Below are positions 13,221-25,428 of a DNA stretch of 64,000 nucleotides, one piece after another (positions within the stretch are counted from its first letter, which is position 1; each line of letters begins with the position of its first letter). The notes beneath the pieces are model-generated. The model was not told the origin of the DNA. It saw nothing but the letters and a program-made list of their open reading frames with translations, and did not search any database. Source of the stretch: Siphonodentalium dalli (lineage: Eukaryota > Mollusca > Scaphopoda > Gadilida > Siphonodentaliidae); the NCBI GenBank assembly GCA_032622095.1, contig CP136062.1, forward strand, positions 35,776,918 through 35,840,917. Reading direction: 5' to 3'. The position numbers and the translations under genes are program-made.

Positions 13221-13404
13221 TTGATCCACGATAGTAAGGGGTCAGTACATGTAGTAAGTACTGATAGTGATAACTGATAAGCCTGCTGTACAATAATACT
13301 ACTTTTGCTGTTTTACTGGTCTTAACTGAGTACTGTGTCAATGTGACATTGTTAATTCAGTTCCACTCTAATGTACATTACTAGTAACTGGCAATGATGC
13401 ATCT

Positions 13405-13640
13405 GACGCTATTAAAGGCACCGGTAATCCCTAAATACCAGGAGGACGCGGCGTAGAAACTTGGTACAACAGTTGTTACACGACAAAGAAAATTATCAAC
13501 AAGCTTAGTGAGCGTCATCATCAAAATTGCAAATTAAAACACGGCAATGGTAAATTGGTAATCCCTACATACCAGGAGGACAAGGCATTGAAACTTGGGA
13601 CAACAGTTGTTACACGGCAAAGAAATTTAAAACACACTGC
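13405..13640. repeat. Pair of about 85-bp direct repeats
   Basis: The block containing GGTAATCCCTA(A/C)ATACCAGG, then GAAACTTGG and CAACAGTTGTTACACG(A/G)CAA occurs at about 13420-13493 and again at about 13558-13626. Spacing is about 137 bases. The copies differ at a handful of sites. Function unknown; it looks like a small local duplication. Confidence 0.8.
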
Positions 13641-13960
13641 AGATGAATGTGTATATACATGTACTGTGCAGTCGAGATCACCTGGACTACAAATATTTAA
13701 GGATTATACTATTTGATGAGTAGACCTGCGTGACTGATAAAAGAATGAGACTCCATATTTACTCGGAAGATAACAGTTTATCACATAATTTGGCCATAAA
13801 AGCAGTTTCATAATTATCGGTAATAGACACGTTTAATATCAGCGCGTGCGATGACGTCACGGCGTTCTTCAGATAACTTGCGATCGCTGTAGTGTATGGT
13901 TGTTGTTTTCGATGAATATTTCGCGTTGCTTCGGGTTTATTTGATCATGTGATAAAAGGT

Positions 13961-14102
13961 ATCTCACACTCGTCCTATTTTATACGTAATTTATCAACCT
14001 CGTCCTCTAAATTCTATTTGAGCCTCAGTAAACCTCGGCTCAAATCGAATTTAGTGAACTCGGTTGATAAATTCCGTATAAAATAGGAACTCATGTGAGA
14101 TC
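13961..14102. repeat. Foldback (imperfect palindrome) of about 142 bp
   Basis: The left arm starts ATCTCACACTCGTCCTATTT and the right arm ends with its near reverse complement, AAATAGGAACTCATGTGAGAT. The arms include TTTATAC...AATTTATCAACC against GGTTGATAAATT and meet near GCCTCAGTAAACCTCGGC. It would form an almost continuous hairpin. It has no coding capacity; a foldback MITE is the likeliest identity. Confidence 0.85.
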
Positions 14103-14263
14103 CTCTATATACGATGCCATACAGTTGTTCCATAACACCTCAACCTTTGGTGGATATTAACAGTAAAACTAATGAAAATGATGAAAGCCAGACTCAACAT
14201 CAAGACAACATGTGCATGCATAAGTGACGGTTCAATGATTTTGACTCCATCAGATGATATTTA

Positions 14264-14641
14264 AGCGACACCAATTTTTAAGTCTGGTTTACGATGTGGG
14301 GAGAAAAAAAGTAGATGCAGGAGGGAAAAAAATAAAAATAAAAAAGATTGTCCCCCCAATTTATATCAAGTAAATCGTGGAATTTTACATAAATTTTACA
14401 AAAATTGTGAAAAAATGTTTTTGAATGAAATTCTGTTCAAACCATTCAAGACGTATCTTGTCATGAAATACATGAAAATATGGATCTGTAAATGATCATA
14501 AGCAGAACCGGATGCGACAGCACATGAAAATCAGTACGCGTGTAAAATATTTTGGGACCAAAAAAGTTAAAAAAAAATTCATGAAATGGAAACAAAGTTG
14601 TAGGAGGTGTTCGTAAACCAGACTTAAAAATTGGTGTCGCC
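14264..14641. mobile_element. PIF/Harbinger-like MITE, copy 1 (TTA target duplication)
   Basis: Terminal inverted repeats of about 33 bp begin GCGACACCAATTTTTAAGTC and end with the reverse complement TTAAAAATTGGTGTCGC. The element of about 378 bp is flanked by TTA on both sides (14261-14263 and 14642-14644). A 3-bp TWA duplication is the known signature of the PIF/Harbinger superfamily. It has no open frame of note. A second copy in reverse internal orientation lies at 21393-21787 with a TAA duplication. Confidence 0.85.
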
Positions 14642-14801
14642 TTAGGCTCATGTTAACACAGGATCACATATTCTCAAAATAATTGTCTCCCTCAACCATA
14701 CTAGTATTTATATTTGATAGAACCTCAGTGAGACCATGTTGAAAATTACCATTGTTGACGCAACGCGGTCATGTTACTTCAAACCAGTTGCAATGTTCCT
14801 T

Positions 14802-15503
14802 AGGCCAAAGAAAAAAGATACTATGTTTCCGTACATCGACCGACCCTAAAAATAACCCGCCGACCCTAAACTTTTTATTGATATTTTGAGAAAAAGTCAA
14901 AATTTTCGCAATTTTAATTTCCTGAGAGTGGATCTCCTGCCTGCTTTATGTCTTGTTTGGGACTTATGGAACACTATCAACAGACATGGTGGGTGTGTAT
15001 CTGTATATATACATGTAAAGAGGTTATCACTGCATATATTAGGGGTATACATGTAGCTACTGTTTCCAAAAACCAGGCATGCTCGGTGGGTGTACTGGCT
15101 ACCCCCAGACAATGGGATGTAATCGTCACAATACATGTACGGTATAATGGCGGTATTATTGGTAAAATTCTTATAAAAAGTTAGTGACATCAATTTTGTA
15201 CCAAGTTTATAGCCAAATTTATGAAAATGTGGTATTAGATATAATAAAAAACATACGTAAGCATGAAGTAAGTTTGATTTTTTATCAATCTTAATGTATA
15301 TTTCCACTGTGTTGATCAAGTAATACTTTCCCCATGGCACGGGTTGGCATTTTATGTCACTTTGGTCGAGGTAGTTCAATATTTCTGCAGCTGGATAAAA
15401 AATATCAAAATAAAATAAAATAAAATAAATTCCCTACCTACCGGTACCTACCCTAAATTTTTCGCTATGTTACCGGAAACATACAATCTTTTTTCTTTGG
15501 CCT
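14802..15503. mobile_element. Non-autonomous TIR element of about 700 bp
   Basis: Terminal inverted repeats read AGGCCAAAGAAAAAAGAT at the left and ATCTTTTTTCTTTGGCCT at the right; similarity continues to about 30 bp (TATGTTTCCG against CGGAAACATA). The target duplication is ambiguous (TTA on the left; TTTA on the right). The interior holds CGACCCTAAA repeats and a 160-codon minus-strand frame (14897-15379) with no recognisable domain, which I do not regard as a gene. Superfamily not determined. Confidence 0.75.
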
Positions 15504-17570
15504 TTAGCATGGTAATTCGTGAAAATAAATGTCAATGCAACTTACTCTCAGGCTCCAAATAAAAGTGCAGGCCCAAATAATAGTGCGGGGGGGGGGAAAT
15601 TCCATTGAAAGTTAATAAAAGTACAGACCCAAATAATAGTGCAGGGGGAACTCTGAGCAAAACATCAACTGTGGTTAACCAAATAATTTTCATAGCAGGT
15701 TCAAGTATACGAGTCAACATGTAGTACAGGTACATGTATGTATCATGTGGTGTTTTTTTGGTTTGCCACATACTTGAATATGTACTCTTGAGTGCCTAAT
15801 GTACGATTATTAAAATCGAGATAAAATTCCCACCTGTACGATCGTTATTTGGTCCTGTACGTTTATTAAATTAACCAAAAGAAATAATTCACCAATCTTA
15901 AATTGTGTTAATCATATAAGAAATGAACGGCGGTTTCAATGCGGTCATGGGGGTTTTGACCGCGAGAAAAAATCAGCAAACTTCGGGGTTCATGCAGAGT
16001 TTGCTGATTTTTTTAACGCGGTCAAAACCCATGACCACGTTGAATCCGCCGTTTATTATTTATATTTATATACTTAAATTCATTATGAACTAGGATTGTA
16101 TGTCTTTCCCATTATTTATTCATCTATTTAAACAAACGCATGGAGTTCAGTTCAGACAGTTCGAATCCTTGTTTTTTGGAAAACCAAACATTTTGAGAAT
16201 CCGTTCATGGAGAACGGAAGAAACGCAATTTCACAGTAAAGTATACACATATGACAAAATGTCTTGTTTAGCTAGTAACTAATGTAGACGTGTTGATCAT
16301 TTTTACATCTGAATCATATAGAAATCTTGAATTTGTGCTGATTTAAATTTTCATAGCTTCAAAATATTAATAAACGTGCAAACCCAAATAAGCACTGTGC
16401 AGGGGGGGGGGGGGGGGGATTTCCCAAGAAAAATAATAAACGTGGATGCAGCTGGTGCATGCATGTTTATTTGAAGCCCAAGAGTAAAGAGGTGGAGGTG
16501 AATGTTACATGTAAGTTGTTATTAACGAAATGGAACGATGCCTTTAATAGGTTCCACCAGCAATAAGTCGCGACTTCTTTATATTGGCCTGACAGATTGG
16601 TTTTTGTTGGCGTCATGCCTGTCGACCATTATGATGGCCACATATATTGTCATATAACAGCGATTTACGATCTGTCTTGTTGGCTCATAATATAAATTAA
16701 GAAAGTGGCCTTGTGTTCGTTCCTTGCGTAAAAAAATATTTTTTAGTACAAACGTCCTCATTGATTGTGTCCCTCGACTCCTTGTGTAATTGGTCAAGTA
16801 ACTTACATGTATGTACATGTACAGACCACTCACAAATTTCTTAGAAAAGTGACCACATGTTCGAATCTACTTTGCGATTTTGGAGCAACGCATTTGTAAA
16901 TGCGTTCATATTTTAACACATTTACCTTGATTTATTCACAAACAAATGTCTTGATGCAGGCCTTAAAATCCATCAGATTTTTTGCAATAATCAAAATGTT
17001 AGTGTTTCACTTTCTACAGGGAATCAAGACTTTTTACTAGAATCAAAATGAGAATCATGATTCTCAGATTCTGATTATAAAACAATTAATGTCAACAGTG
17101 TTTATTTATGTTTATTCCATCATGAATGTCCGATTCCGAACATATACATGTACACCAGGAGTGGGAAAATAACACAGAATTATTCAGATGTGAATTTAAA
17201 TTAAACAAAATTATAACTAAAATTGCAAAATACACTATCGTATCGTTATTTGGGTGTTCATACTAGTATACTTTTTCGGCGCAATGATCGGTAATTTCAA
17301 AGCGACTGCGATTATTCCCAATGAAGTGCATTTAATTTAAATGCTGTCATTAAGGCATTTACAAAGTGGCGTGACACAATGCACCCTCAATGCATTTTAA
17401 ATGCAACAACCGCATTTCATTGATCCACGTTGTAAAGGACATTTATTTTTAGAATACATGTATGTACGTGTATATAACCACAAGAATAAAGAACAAATCA
17501 ACTGTTTTTACTACTTTGTAAACCTCTGATGTTTCCCATACAGTATACATTTGTATATTATAAACCATGT
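15504..17570. other. Gene-free stretch with a perfect-arm hairpin and poly-G-bearing repeats
   Basis: At 15926-16053 a hairpin with arms of about 55 bp (AACGGCGGTTTCAATGCGGT against its reverse complement) encloses a short loop. Related sequences with (AATAAACGTGCA)-(CCCAAATAA)-poly-G occur at about 15545-15650 and 16370-16450, with G runs of 9-18. Nothing coding was recognised. Confidence 0.65.
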
Positions 17571-17789
17571 TACAGTAATTCTAGAGCTAATTAATCGACT
17601 CCTTAACTACAGCAGAATTATGGGTAACTTTTCAGGATTTAGTCCGAAATATGGCTTGTTGCCATTCATCGGAAAGCTCACCGAGAGCTTTCCGATGAAT
17701 GGCATCAACCCATATTTCCGACTAAATCCTGAAAAGTTACCCATAATTCTGCTGTAGTTAAGGAGTCGATTAATTAGAGCATTACTGTA
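17571..17789. mobile_element. Foldback MITE, copy 1
   Basis: An almost perfect palindrome of about 219 bp. It starts TACAGTAATTCTAGAGC followed by TAATTAATCGACTCCTTAAC and ends with the reverse complement ...GAGCATTACTGTA. The turn lies at AGCTCACCGAGAGCT. A 68-codon forward frame inside is only a by-product. A second, internally deleted copy is at 19267-19421 and a TIR-like fragment lies at about 20030-20065, so it is a dispersed family. Confidence 0.85.
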
Positions 17790-19266
17790 TATCCTCTATA
17801 ACTGTTTATTCAACATCACGTGCTGCAATCCATAAATGCGGTTCAGATTTCGATGTCCGGTTCAACATTATTATCATATGGTTCGATAGCAGAAATACTC
17901 AGTTTGGAATGTTATACCATACAAGTTTTACGAGTTGCTCTTGCTCAAGAATGGATAAATTTATAAACCTGATTTTTGGCGCATTAGTTAGAATTATATT
18001 TTTTTGCACAAGAACACACCACAAATATCGAACTGGACATCAAAAGCAGAACCGGATTGTATCGATTGCATAAACATAAGAAGTTGGTCACTGACCGACA
18101 ATTGCTATTCTCTGGTGTGGTTTATAGGACTACCGTATGCAATGCCGACTTAAAAATAAAAATTCACATTAACATCGCATGAAGCGGTCTATCCACAAAC
18201 TCAGGTATTCGGTAATTCCAAATGTATGAACTATCACCATGATATCCCGGTATATCATTGTCAGGACTGTTTGTACAAAAGGTTGTTATTCTACTATGCA
18301 TAATTTTGCTATATCATTGTACTCGGACTGTATTGCAATGTAATATATCAGTACATGTACCCGTATACTGGGTGCACATTATATACATGTAGGCCTACTT
18401 TCACTTTAGTATGTGTCATAAAAGACTCATGTTGTTAAATTGATAAAAAACATGTGTGAAAACAGAGAGAATACATGTACATGTGCCGGTACTATATACC
18501 TCTTTGTGTGCTGTACTACCGGTACTATTCATGTACATGTACTACACTACAATAAGAGAAATTTCAATTGATTCTGCTGCCCTTGTGCCACAGGCCTCAA
18601 ACACGCCAAACAAGTATCTGTAGCCAGGCCCACCAGTACCAGGCTACTAGTAAATGAAGTACTGAAAGTGTCACATCATTAATCGAGCCCAATCTTAGTT
18701 ATACTATTCTCTTGTGTAGTTTGGGTTACTATTAATAAGATATTTAATGAATGTTTGGAATGTATGGTAGCATTCTTACCTGGATCAACATATACCATGC
18801 ACAACGCTGGTCATCATATCATCACCGCTGTTGGCAGTAAACCGCTCATCGGGCTATAACAGTTAGAGTTTTCCATACCAGGGCTAATCTAATCAGTTAA
18901 AATTAGTCAATTTAGAGGGAATACCAACCAGTGGAAGACGTACATGTATATTCAGATATCAGTTTTCGAGAAAAAACCCATCTTAGTCGAGCGGACTTAG
19001 AATATCGGGGTAAACTTAAATTTCATTCAGCAACACTTTCACAGCAGAATATAAAAATAGTACATTATAATCACTTACAGTACATGTACATGTAGCCCAA
19101 GTGCAGTGCTAGCCTATATTATATACTACCAAAACTTTTGGTCAGTTTCTCGATGACTGACACTTGTAAACGCTTGAACGGGTATATAGTACATGTACAT
19201 GTGTACCGTATGTGAATTAAAGATCTTATTAGTGACACAACAGGAGGCTAGACATACATTTGTAAC
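17790..19266. other. Gene-free AT-rich stretch
   Basis: No coding frame was recognised. ACATGTACATGT and ACCGGTAC words are especially dense (for example near 18350, 18475, 18530, 19080 and 19190). This is a word bias I associate with molluscan genomes. Confidence 0.5.
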
Positions 19267-19421
19267 TACAGTAATGCTCTAATTAATCGACTCCTTAACC
19301 ACAGCAGAATGACGGGTAACTCGGGGAGAGCTTTCCGATGAATGGCAACAAGCCATATATCCGACTAAATCCTGAAAATTCTGCTGTGGTTAAGGGGTCG
19401 ATTTCTTAGGGCACTACTGTA
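19267..19421. mobile_element. Foldback MITE, copy 2 (internally deleted)
   Basis: The left end TACAGTAATGCTCTAATTAA and right end ...GGGCACTACTGTA match the termini of the element at 17571-17789. Internal words AGAGCTTTCCGATGAATGGC and GACTAAATCCTGAAAA are also shared. The left arm lacks the sequence corresponding to about 60 bases of copy 1, so this copy no longer folds completely. Confidence 0.8.
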
Positions 19422-20414
19422 TCTGTTTTAGTGCACATCAAATGTATTTGTTGTCTTTCCTCTTGTAATTTGTCTTTGGTTGTGTTCGCCATTTCGATGG
19501 ACAACTACATGTACTGACATCAAATGACTGAAATGAGTCAAAATTTAGCAGTGCAGCCAATTATATAGATAAACAGAATTGGCCGTGATGAATAAAACCT
19601 ATAAATGGGATCATATACATGTATGCTAGATATCATTACATGATTATTTGAAAACACATATCCGTATGGAAAACAAACTATTTTACCACTGGCCAAGTGG
19701 TCCTGCTAATATGCTATGATGCTGGTGGTCCTGCTGAATTGCTATGATGCTGGTAGTGCAATTCATAGCAATTAAGCAGGACCCAACCGCATCATAGCAC
19801 ATTAGCAGGACACTTGAACAGGGTATATTTACAGTGTCAAATCGAATGGGCATCTTTTAACAATATTTTTGAACAATTTCCTAGAAGTGTTCGAAAATTG
19901 AGAACTGAATTTATATTTTTTTTTATGAGGTTTCGATTGAAAAATTTCTAGCTTAGCTCATCAGGATTAACATTGTCGCACATCTATATTCTCTTTCCCA
20001 ACAAAGTCTATAGAACATACATGTAAAATTACAGCTATGCTTTAATTAATCAACTCGCCTTATATTACTCGGGTATTACTGCAGTATTCAGGCGTGTTCA
20101 TGCGATCAACCGCAGTCAGTTATACCGCCGCAGAATGTGGTCCACCTCACATTTGCAGTTAGGCTGTATTTTTCATGCGATGTTTATATGAATTTTGTTT
20201 TAAAGTTGAAATTGTAATCACACCAGAATTTTTTTTTATTGTTTCAAAATGTCTAGATAGAATTCAGAATTTTTGTGGTAAAAACAATTAACTTGGTTAT
20301 CACAGTTAACACATATTACTGTGGTAAGATTACCAGCGGATACCGCATGTCAACAGGGACTGCATGCTCTAATTAATTATCAGGTTTAACATGTTTATAC
20401 TGGATACAGTTCAT
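19422..20414. other. Gene-free stretch with a small inverted repeat
   Basis: At 19694-19816 CAAGTGGTCCTGCTAATATG and related units (CTATGATGCTGGT) are repeated directly and then in inverted order, ending in TTAGCAGGACACTTG. This gives a compound hairpin of about 123 bp. Elsewhere nothing was recognised. Confidence 0.6.
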
Positions 20415-21362
20415 TTTAAAGGTACTCAATCCGGTTCGATGATACCCATATAATCAGATTCCAACATCATACATTTGTATTTAGAAAGGCTGCTTCAGTT
20501 ACGGTATCAGAATTGATTAATTGCCCTAAAATAATGCTGACCACTATCAACTAAAGTATACAATTGCCTGACATATGTTATTTATCAACATGTTGTTCTA
20601 CAAAATTTGGCCTTATTATCAACAGAAAGCCTCTTGATTTTAGAGTGATCCATCTTCATCTGAAATTTGGTCCGAGACCGTGGGCCACTATTAATTCTTG
20701 ATCGTGAAAAATAGTATATTTCAAAAATTGATATCTAATAACTCTGAGCTTTGATAGGTGGTGGGTTCCTCGACTCGTACCAAATATCTTTTACCCCCCC
20801 CCCCCCCCAAGTCCAAATAAATAGTAATGTGCGAGCATTAATTCAGGGGGCCCTTAATCAGATTATGCATCTTTAAATTCAAATACAGTTTAAAGATGCA
20901 TAATCCGATTAAGTGCCCCTCATTTGCTATTTACATATACATGTATATGGAATCGGGGGGGGGGGGTAAAAATATTTTAATCAAGTCGAGGGACCCACCT
21001 ACATGTATCAAAGCTCAGAGTTATTAGATATCAATTTTTGAAATTTTAATATATATCACCATCGATACTGTGGCCCAGAACAATTTGACGAGCCGACGGT
21101 CTCAGACCAAATTGCGGATGAAGATGGATAACTCTAAAATGAAGAAGCTTTGTGTTGATAATAAGGTCAAACTTCGTCGAACAGCATGTTGATAAATATA
21201 ACGTATCAGGCGATTTTATACTATACATGTAGTTGACAGTGGTTAGCATTATTTTTGGGCAATTAATCGATTCTGATATTACTGAAGCAGCATTTCTAAA
21301 AAAAATGTTGTTGTTGGAATCTAATTATATGGGGACCATCGAATCTGATTGAGCACCTTTAA
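20415..21362. mobile_element. Large foldback element (about 950-bp inverted repeat)
   Basis: Two arms of about 460 bp diverge from a centre near 20885. The outer ends read TTAAAGGTACTCAATCCG and CGAATCTGATTGAGCACCTTTAA. Further in, matching words include CATCTTCATCTGAAATTTGG with its partner near 21125, GATATCTAATAACTCTGAGCTTTGA with its partner near 21010, and AATC(A/C)GATTATGCATCTTTAAA at the turn. Each arm has a poly-G/C run. A single arm without its partner is found at 46910-47292. No transposase is encoded; the short ORFs inside are incidental. Confidence 0.85.
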
Positions 21363-21392
21363 TAGTTAGCTATATGAGGTATATACACATAA

Positions 21393-21787
21393 GGCGACAC
21401 CAATTTTTAAGTCCGGTTTACGAACACCTCCTACAACTTTTTTTCCATTTCATGAATTTTTTTTTTACTTTTTTGTCCCAAATTTTTTTTACACGCGTAC
21501 TGATTTTCATGTGCTGTCGCATCCGGTTCTGCTTATGATCATTTGCAGATCCATATTTTCATGTATTTCATGACAAGAAATGTCTTGTTTGGTTCAGAAT
21601 TTCATTCGAAAAGTTTTTTTTCACAATTTTTGTAGAATTTATGTAAAATTTCAATATTTACTTGATATAAATTGGGGGGGGGGGGGACAATTTTTTTTAT
21701 TTTTATTTTTTTCCCTCCTGCATCTACTTTTTTTCTCCCCACATCAGCCCACATGTTCGTAAACCAGACTTAAAAATTGGTGTCGCC
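21393..21787. mobile_element. PIF/Harbinger-like MITE, copy 2 (TAA target duplication)
   Basis: About 395 bp, with termini GGCGACACCAATTTTTAAGT and TTAAAAATTGGTGTCGCC, flanked by TAA at 21390-21392 and 21788-21790. The interior is the reverse-orientation counterpart of the copy at 14264-14641 (shared words include GTACTGATTTTCATGTGCTG and CATCCGGTTCTGCTTATGAT). It carries a G11 run. Non-coding. Confidence 0.85.
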
Positions 21788-21799
21788 TAATAGACATTT

Positions 21800-22050
21800 A
21801 AACTTTGAAAATTGTAGGTTTCCGGATGATAACTTCAGTTTGTGTGATCATATCTGAACCAAATGTGGTATGTAAGTTTATCAGACCAAAATACAGGTCA
21901 AGTTCGAATATGGGTGTGCTCCGCTCATTTTTGCGAGAGTTATGGCCCTTTTTCGACTTAGAATCGTGTTAATTTCTGGTTTCCGCATCATAATTTTAGT
22001 TTGTGTGATCAAATCTGAATCAAATTTGGTATGATAGTTTATTATCCACC
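21800..22050. repeat. Two tandem units of about 140 bp
   Basis: GGTTTCCG(G/C)AT(G/C)ATAA, then CAGTTTGTGTGATCA(T/A)ATCTGAA and CAAAT(G/T)TGGTAT occur at about 21818 and again at about 21980. Between them is GAGAGTTATGGCCCTTTTTCG, a word I recall from dispersed satellite-like repeats in molluscs. No coding content. Confidence 0.65.
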
Positions 22051-23365
22051 ATTTCATGGGACACTGGTTGGATTGTTCTGAAATGTAGTATCGGATTTAG
22101 GGGACCTTGATATATTTTTCAGACAAGCTGATGCCCCAAAGAAGCCACTTTTTCTCACATTTGCTGAAATAGTATACAAAACATCAACATATCAAGAGCC
22201 ATTAGACTGAATTAGATAAAAATATATCACTTGGGTCTGTTTAAGCTGGAAAATACTCAAAATTTGTATAATTTTCTGCTATTATATCTGCATACTAGCC
22301 TTTTTCTGAATCGTGAATGCCGGTTATATTGCCGTGTGAAATCCTAGTACCAGATAACATTGGGTATGTACATAGCATACCACCTGAAAATGGCTTGAAT
22401 ATCACATACCAAAGCGGGGTGGGGGTGTGTGTGACACCCTCCTTGATCATAGTCTGTATTCTACAGGGTATATTTAACTGTTTCGAGTTGGTGCAATTAA
22501 TGTGATTGTTTAATCTCTACCATCTGAAATCTATTTATAGCATATTTTGCTATCTGATCAATATTGCTACTTAGTACTGATATAAAAAAGGATAAAGATG
22601 GTGTCTCTTTCCCAAATGTTCTGTTTACATGTACATTTGGGGGTTTATGAGTCAAATAATAACAGACAACATGTCCTTCTAACACTAAGAAATAATATGT
22701 TCTTATGAACCAGGACAAAATATGACTATTTCTGGAGCATTACAGCACATTATTACAAATCTATATTTGTAAGCAGTAAGATAATGACAGGAAACATGTC
22801 CTCAGACTAAGAAATAATTTTTTGGTGTGTATTTCACACCACAGCTCATGTGTATACTCACATTAGTTTATGTCATTCAAAGGGAGAAACCCATTTAGAA
22901 AGTTTAAATGAGACAAAACTACCTCACTGTAGATGTAGTTGCAAGGTACAACATGTACATGTATTCTGGTAAATGACATTGGAACTAAAATAATGATTTT
23001 TGTGTCCACCGGTATGTCATGTACCGGTATACATTGCAACTACATGTACATGTAACTTGCCTAACATACCATATACATGTATGAAGAGGGACTTTGCAAG
23101 TGTTTTTTAATCAAAATTTTAACCCAACTCTTGTTGTCAGTAAGTTTTAACCCATGCAGTTTAATGAGTTTATATATTTATATATTAGATGTGTTTCTAT
23201 ACATGTATTTTATCTTTAGTTAGTTTGTTGTCCTTGAATAAACTTGTATTGCTGCACAATCAGTTTCCTTAATGTTCTATTATACTAAAACAACTCCACT
23301 GATAACAATACCCCTGCATCCCATCAAAATCTACTTCATTGCCAACCTCATCATTTCACTTTGGT
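22051..23365. other. Gene-free AT-rich stretch
   Basis: Nothing coding was recognised. ACATGTACATGTA words are frequent near 22630, 22955 and 23045. Confidence 0.5.
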
Positions 23366-23369
23366 ATCC

Positions 23370-24222
23370 CCACCCAGGTGTACCTTGGTGTTATTCACCC
23401 AGGTGTTCCTTGGTGTTTCCTACCCATGTGTACCTTGGTGTTTCCCACCCAGTTGTACCTTGGTGTTTTCTTACCCAGGTGTACCTTGGTGTTTTCTTAC
23501 CCAGGTGTACCTTGGTGTTTTCCTGCCCAGGTGTACCTTGGTGTTTCCTTACCTGGGTGTACCTTGGGGTTTTCTAACCCAGGTGCATCTCAATGGGAAA
23601 TCCACCTGGGTAAGAAAACACCAAGGTACACCGGCGTAAAAAAAACACCAAGGTACACCTGGGTTGGAAACATCAAGGTACACCTGGGTGGGGAACACCC
23701 AGGTAGGAAACACCAGGGTACACATGGGTGAATAACACCAAGGTACACCTGGGTGGGAAACACCCAGGTAGGAAACACCAGGGTACACCTGGGTGAATAA
23801 CACCAAGGTAACCTGGGTGGGAAACACCCAGGTAGGAAACACCAGGGTACACATGGGTGAATAACACCAAGGTAACCTGGGTGGGAAACACCCAGGTAGG
23901 AAACACCAGGGTACACCTGGGTGAATAACACCATGGTACACCTGGGTGGGGAAACAACCAGGTAGGAAACACCAGGGTAGACCTGGGTGGGAAACACCCA
24001 GGTAGGGTACACCTGGGTGTGGTCACCTGGGTAATTACACCCAGGTTTATCCAAACCAGGGTTTTTATCCAGTTTCAGGTGGGTAAATCATGGTAAAACC
24101 CAGGTTTCGCGGGGTCTTAATGGTTGGTGGATGTCTTGGTAGATAGATTTTTACCTGGGTTTCGGCCCAAAAAACCTGGGTGGATTTACCCAGGTACATT
24201 TTTATATGGGCTAGGGGCTCCT
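23370..24222. repeat. Inverted CCCAGGT minisatellite (palindromic array)
   Basis: From about 23370 to 23585 units read CCCAGGTGTACCTTGGTGTT. From about 23600 to 24050 the same unit runs in the opposite direction (AACACCAAGGTACACCTGGG with a GGGAAACACCCAGGTAGG variant). The turn is near 23593. The right end (GGTACATTTTTATATGGG) matches the inverted left end of the element at 9766. Long frames of 92-154 codons on both strands simply translate the repeat (Val-Pro-Trp-Cys-type periodicity) and are not genes. Confidence 0.9.
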
Positions 24223-24304
24223 TTGGTTATGTGGGGGTTTGGTGTCCACGTTTGAATTTCCAACTGACAGCCACTCCCACTGAACCAACTCAGACCAAAA
24301 CTCA

Positions 24305-25428
24305 CAAGTTTTGTGTAATTTCTTTTCGTAAATATAACGAAATAACGGATATTTTAGTTAATGGATGTTCTTCAAACTACCACTGACCAAAGATGCCCGT
24401 TATTTCGTCAATAATCATCCCCTGGTGATGTCGGGGGGGGGGGGGGGGGGTGCATGTTATAGATTTAAAACTTCCCGATTTTATATAACGAAATAACGGG
24501 TATATTAGTTGGTGAAGTTTATTTAACCGATCACTGATCAAAGATGCCCGTTATTTCGTCAATAATCATCCACCGGTGATGGGGGGGGGGGGGTGCATGT
24601 TAAAGATTGATCACTCCCCACTGGAGTAAATATAACGAAATAACGGACATTTTAGTTAATGGGTGTTCTTCAAACTACCACTGACCAAAGATGCCCGTTA
24701 TATTTTGTCAATAATCACCTCCTGGTGATGTCAGGGGGGGGGGGGTGCATGTTATAGATTTAAAACATCCAACTCTATTATATATAACGAAATAACGGGC
24801 ATATTGGTTGGTGAAGTTTCGTTAACCGATCACTGATCAAAGATGTCCGTTATTTCGTCAATAATCATCCCCCCCGGTGATGGGGGGGGGGGTGCCTGTT
24901 ATAGATTGAACACTCGACATGCACTGGATTATATATAACGAAATAACGGGTATATTAGTCGATGAAGGTTCTTTAACCGATCACTGATCAAAGATGTCCG
25001 TTATTTCGTCAATAAACATCACCCGGAGATGTCGGGGTGGGGGGGTGCATGTTAACGATTGATAACTCCCCACTGGAGTAAATATAACGACATAACGGAT
25101 ATTTTAGTTAATGGATGTTCTTCAAACTACCACTGACCAAAGATGCCCGTTATTTCGTCAATAATCACCCCCTGGTGATGTCGGGGGGGGGGGGGGGTGC
25201 ATGTTATAGATTTAAAACTCCCCACTCGATTATATGTAACGAAATAACGGGTATATTAGTTGGTGAAGTTTCTTTAACGATCACTGATCAAAGATGCCCG
25301 TTATTTCGTCAATAATCATCCCCCGGTGATGGGGGGGGGGGGGGGTGCCTGTTATAGATTGAACACTACACATGCACTGGATTATATATAGCGAAATAAC
25401 GGGTATATTAGTCGATGAAGGTTCTTTA

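Noticed and set aside
14897-15379. 160-codon minus-strand frame inside a TIR element
   Set aside because: No domain, low-complexity hydrophobic composition, and it lies within a non-autonomous transposon.
23272-24054. Proline/tryptophan/cysteine-rich frames of 92-154 codons on both strands
   Set aside because: Translated CCCAGGT minisatellite; the mirrored frames on both strands follow from the palindrome.
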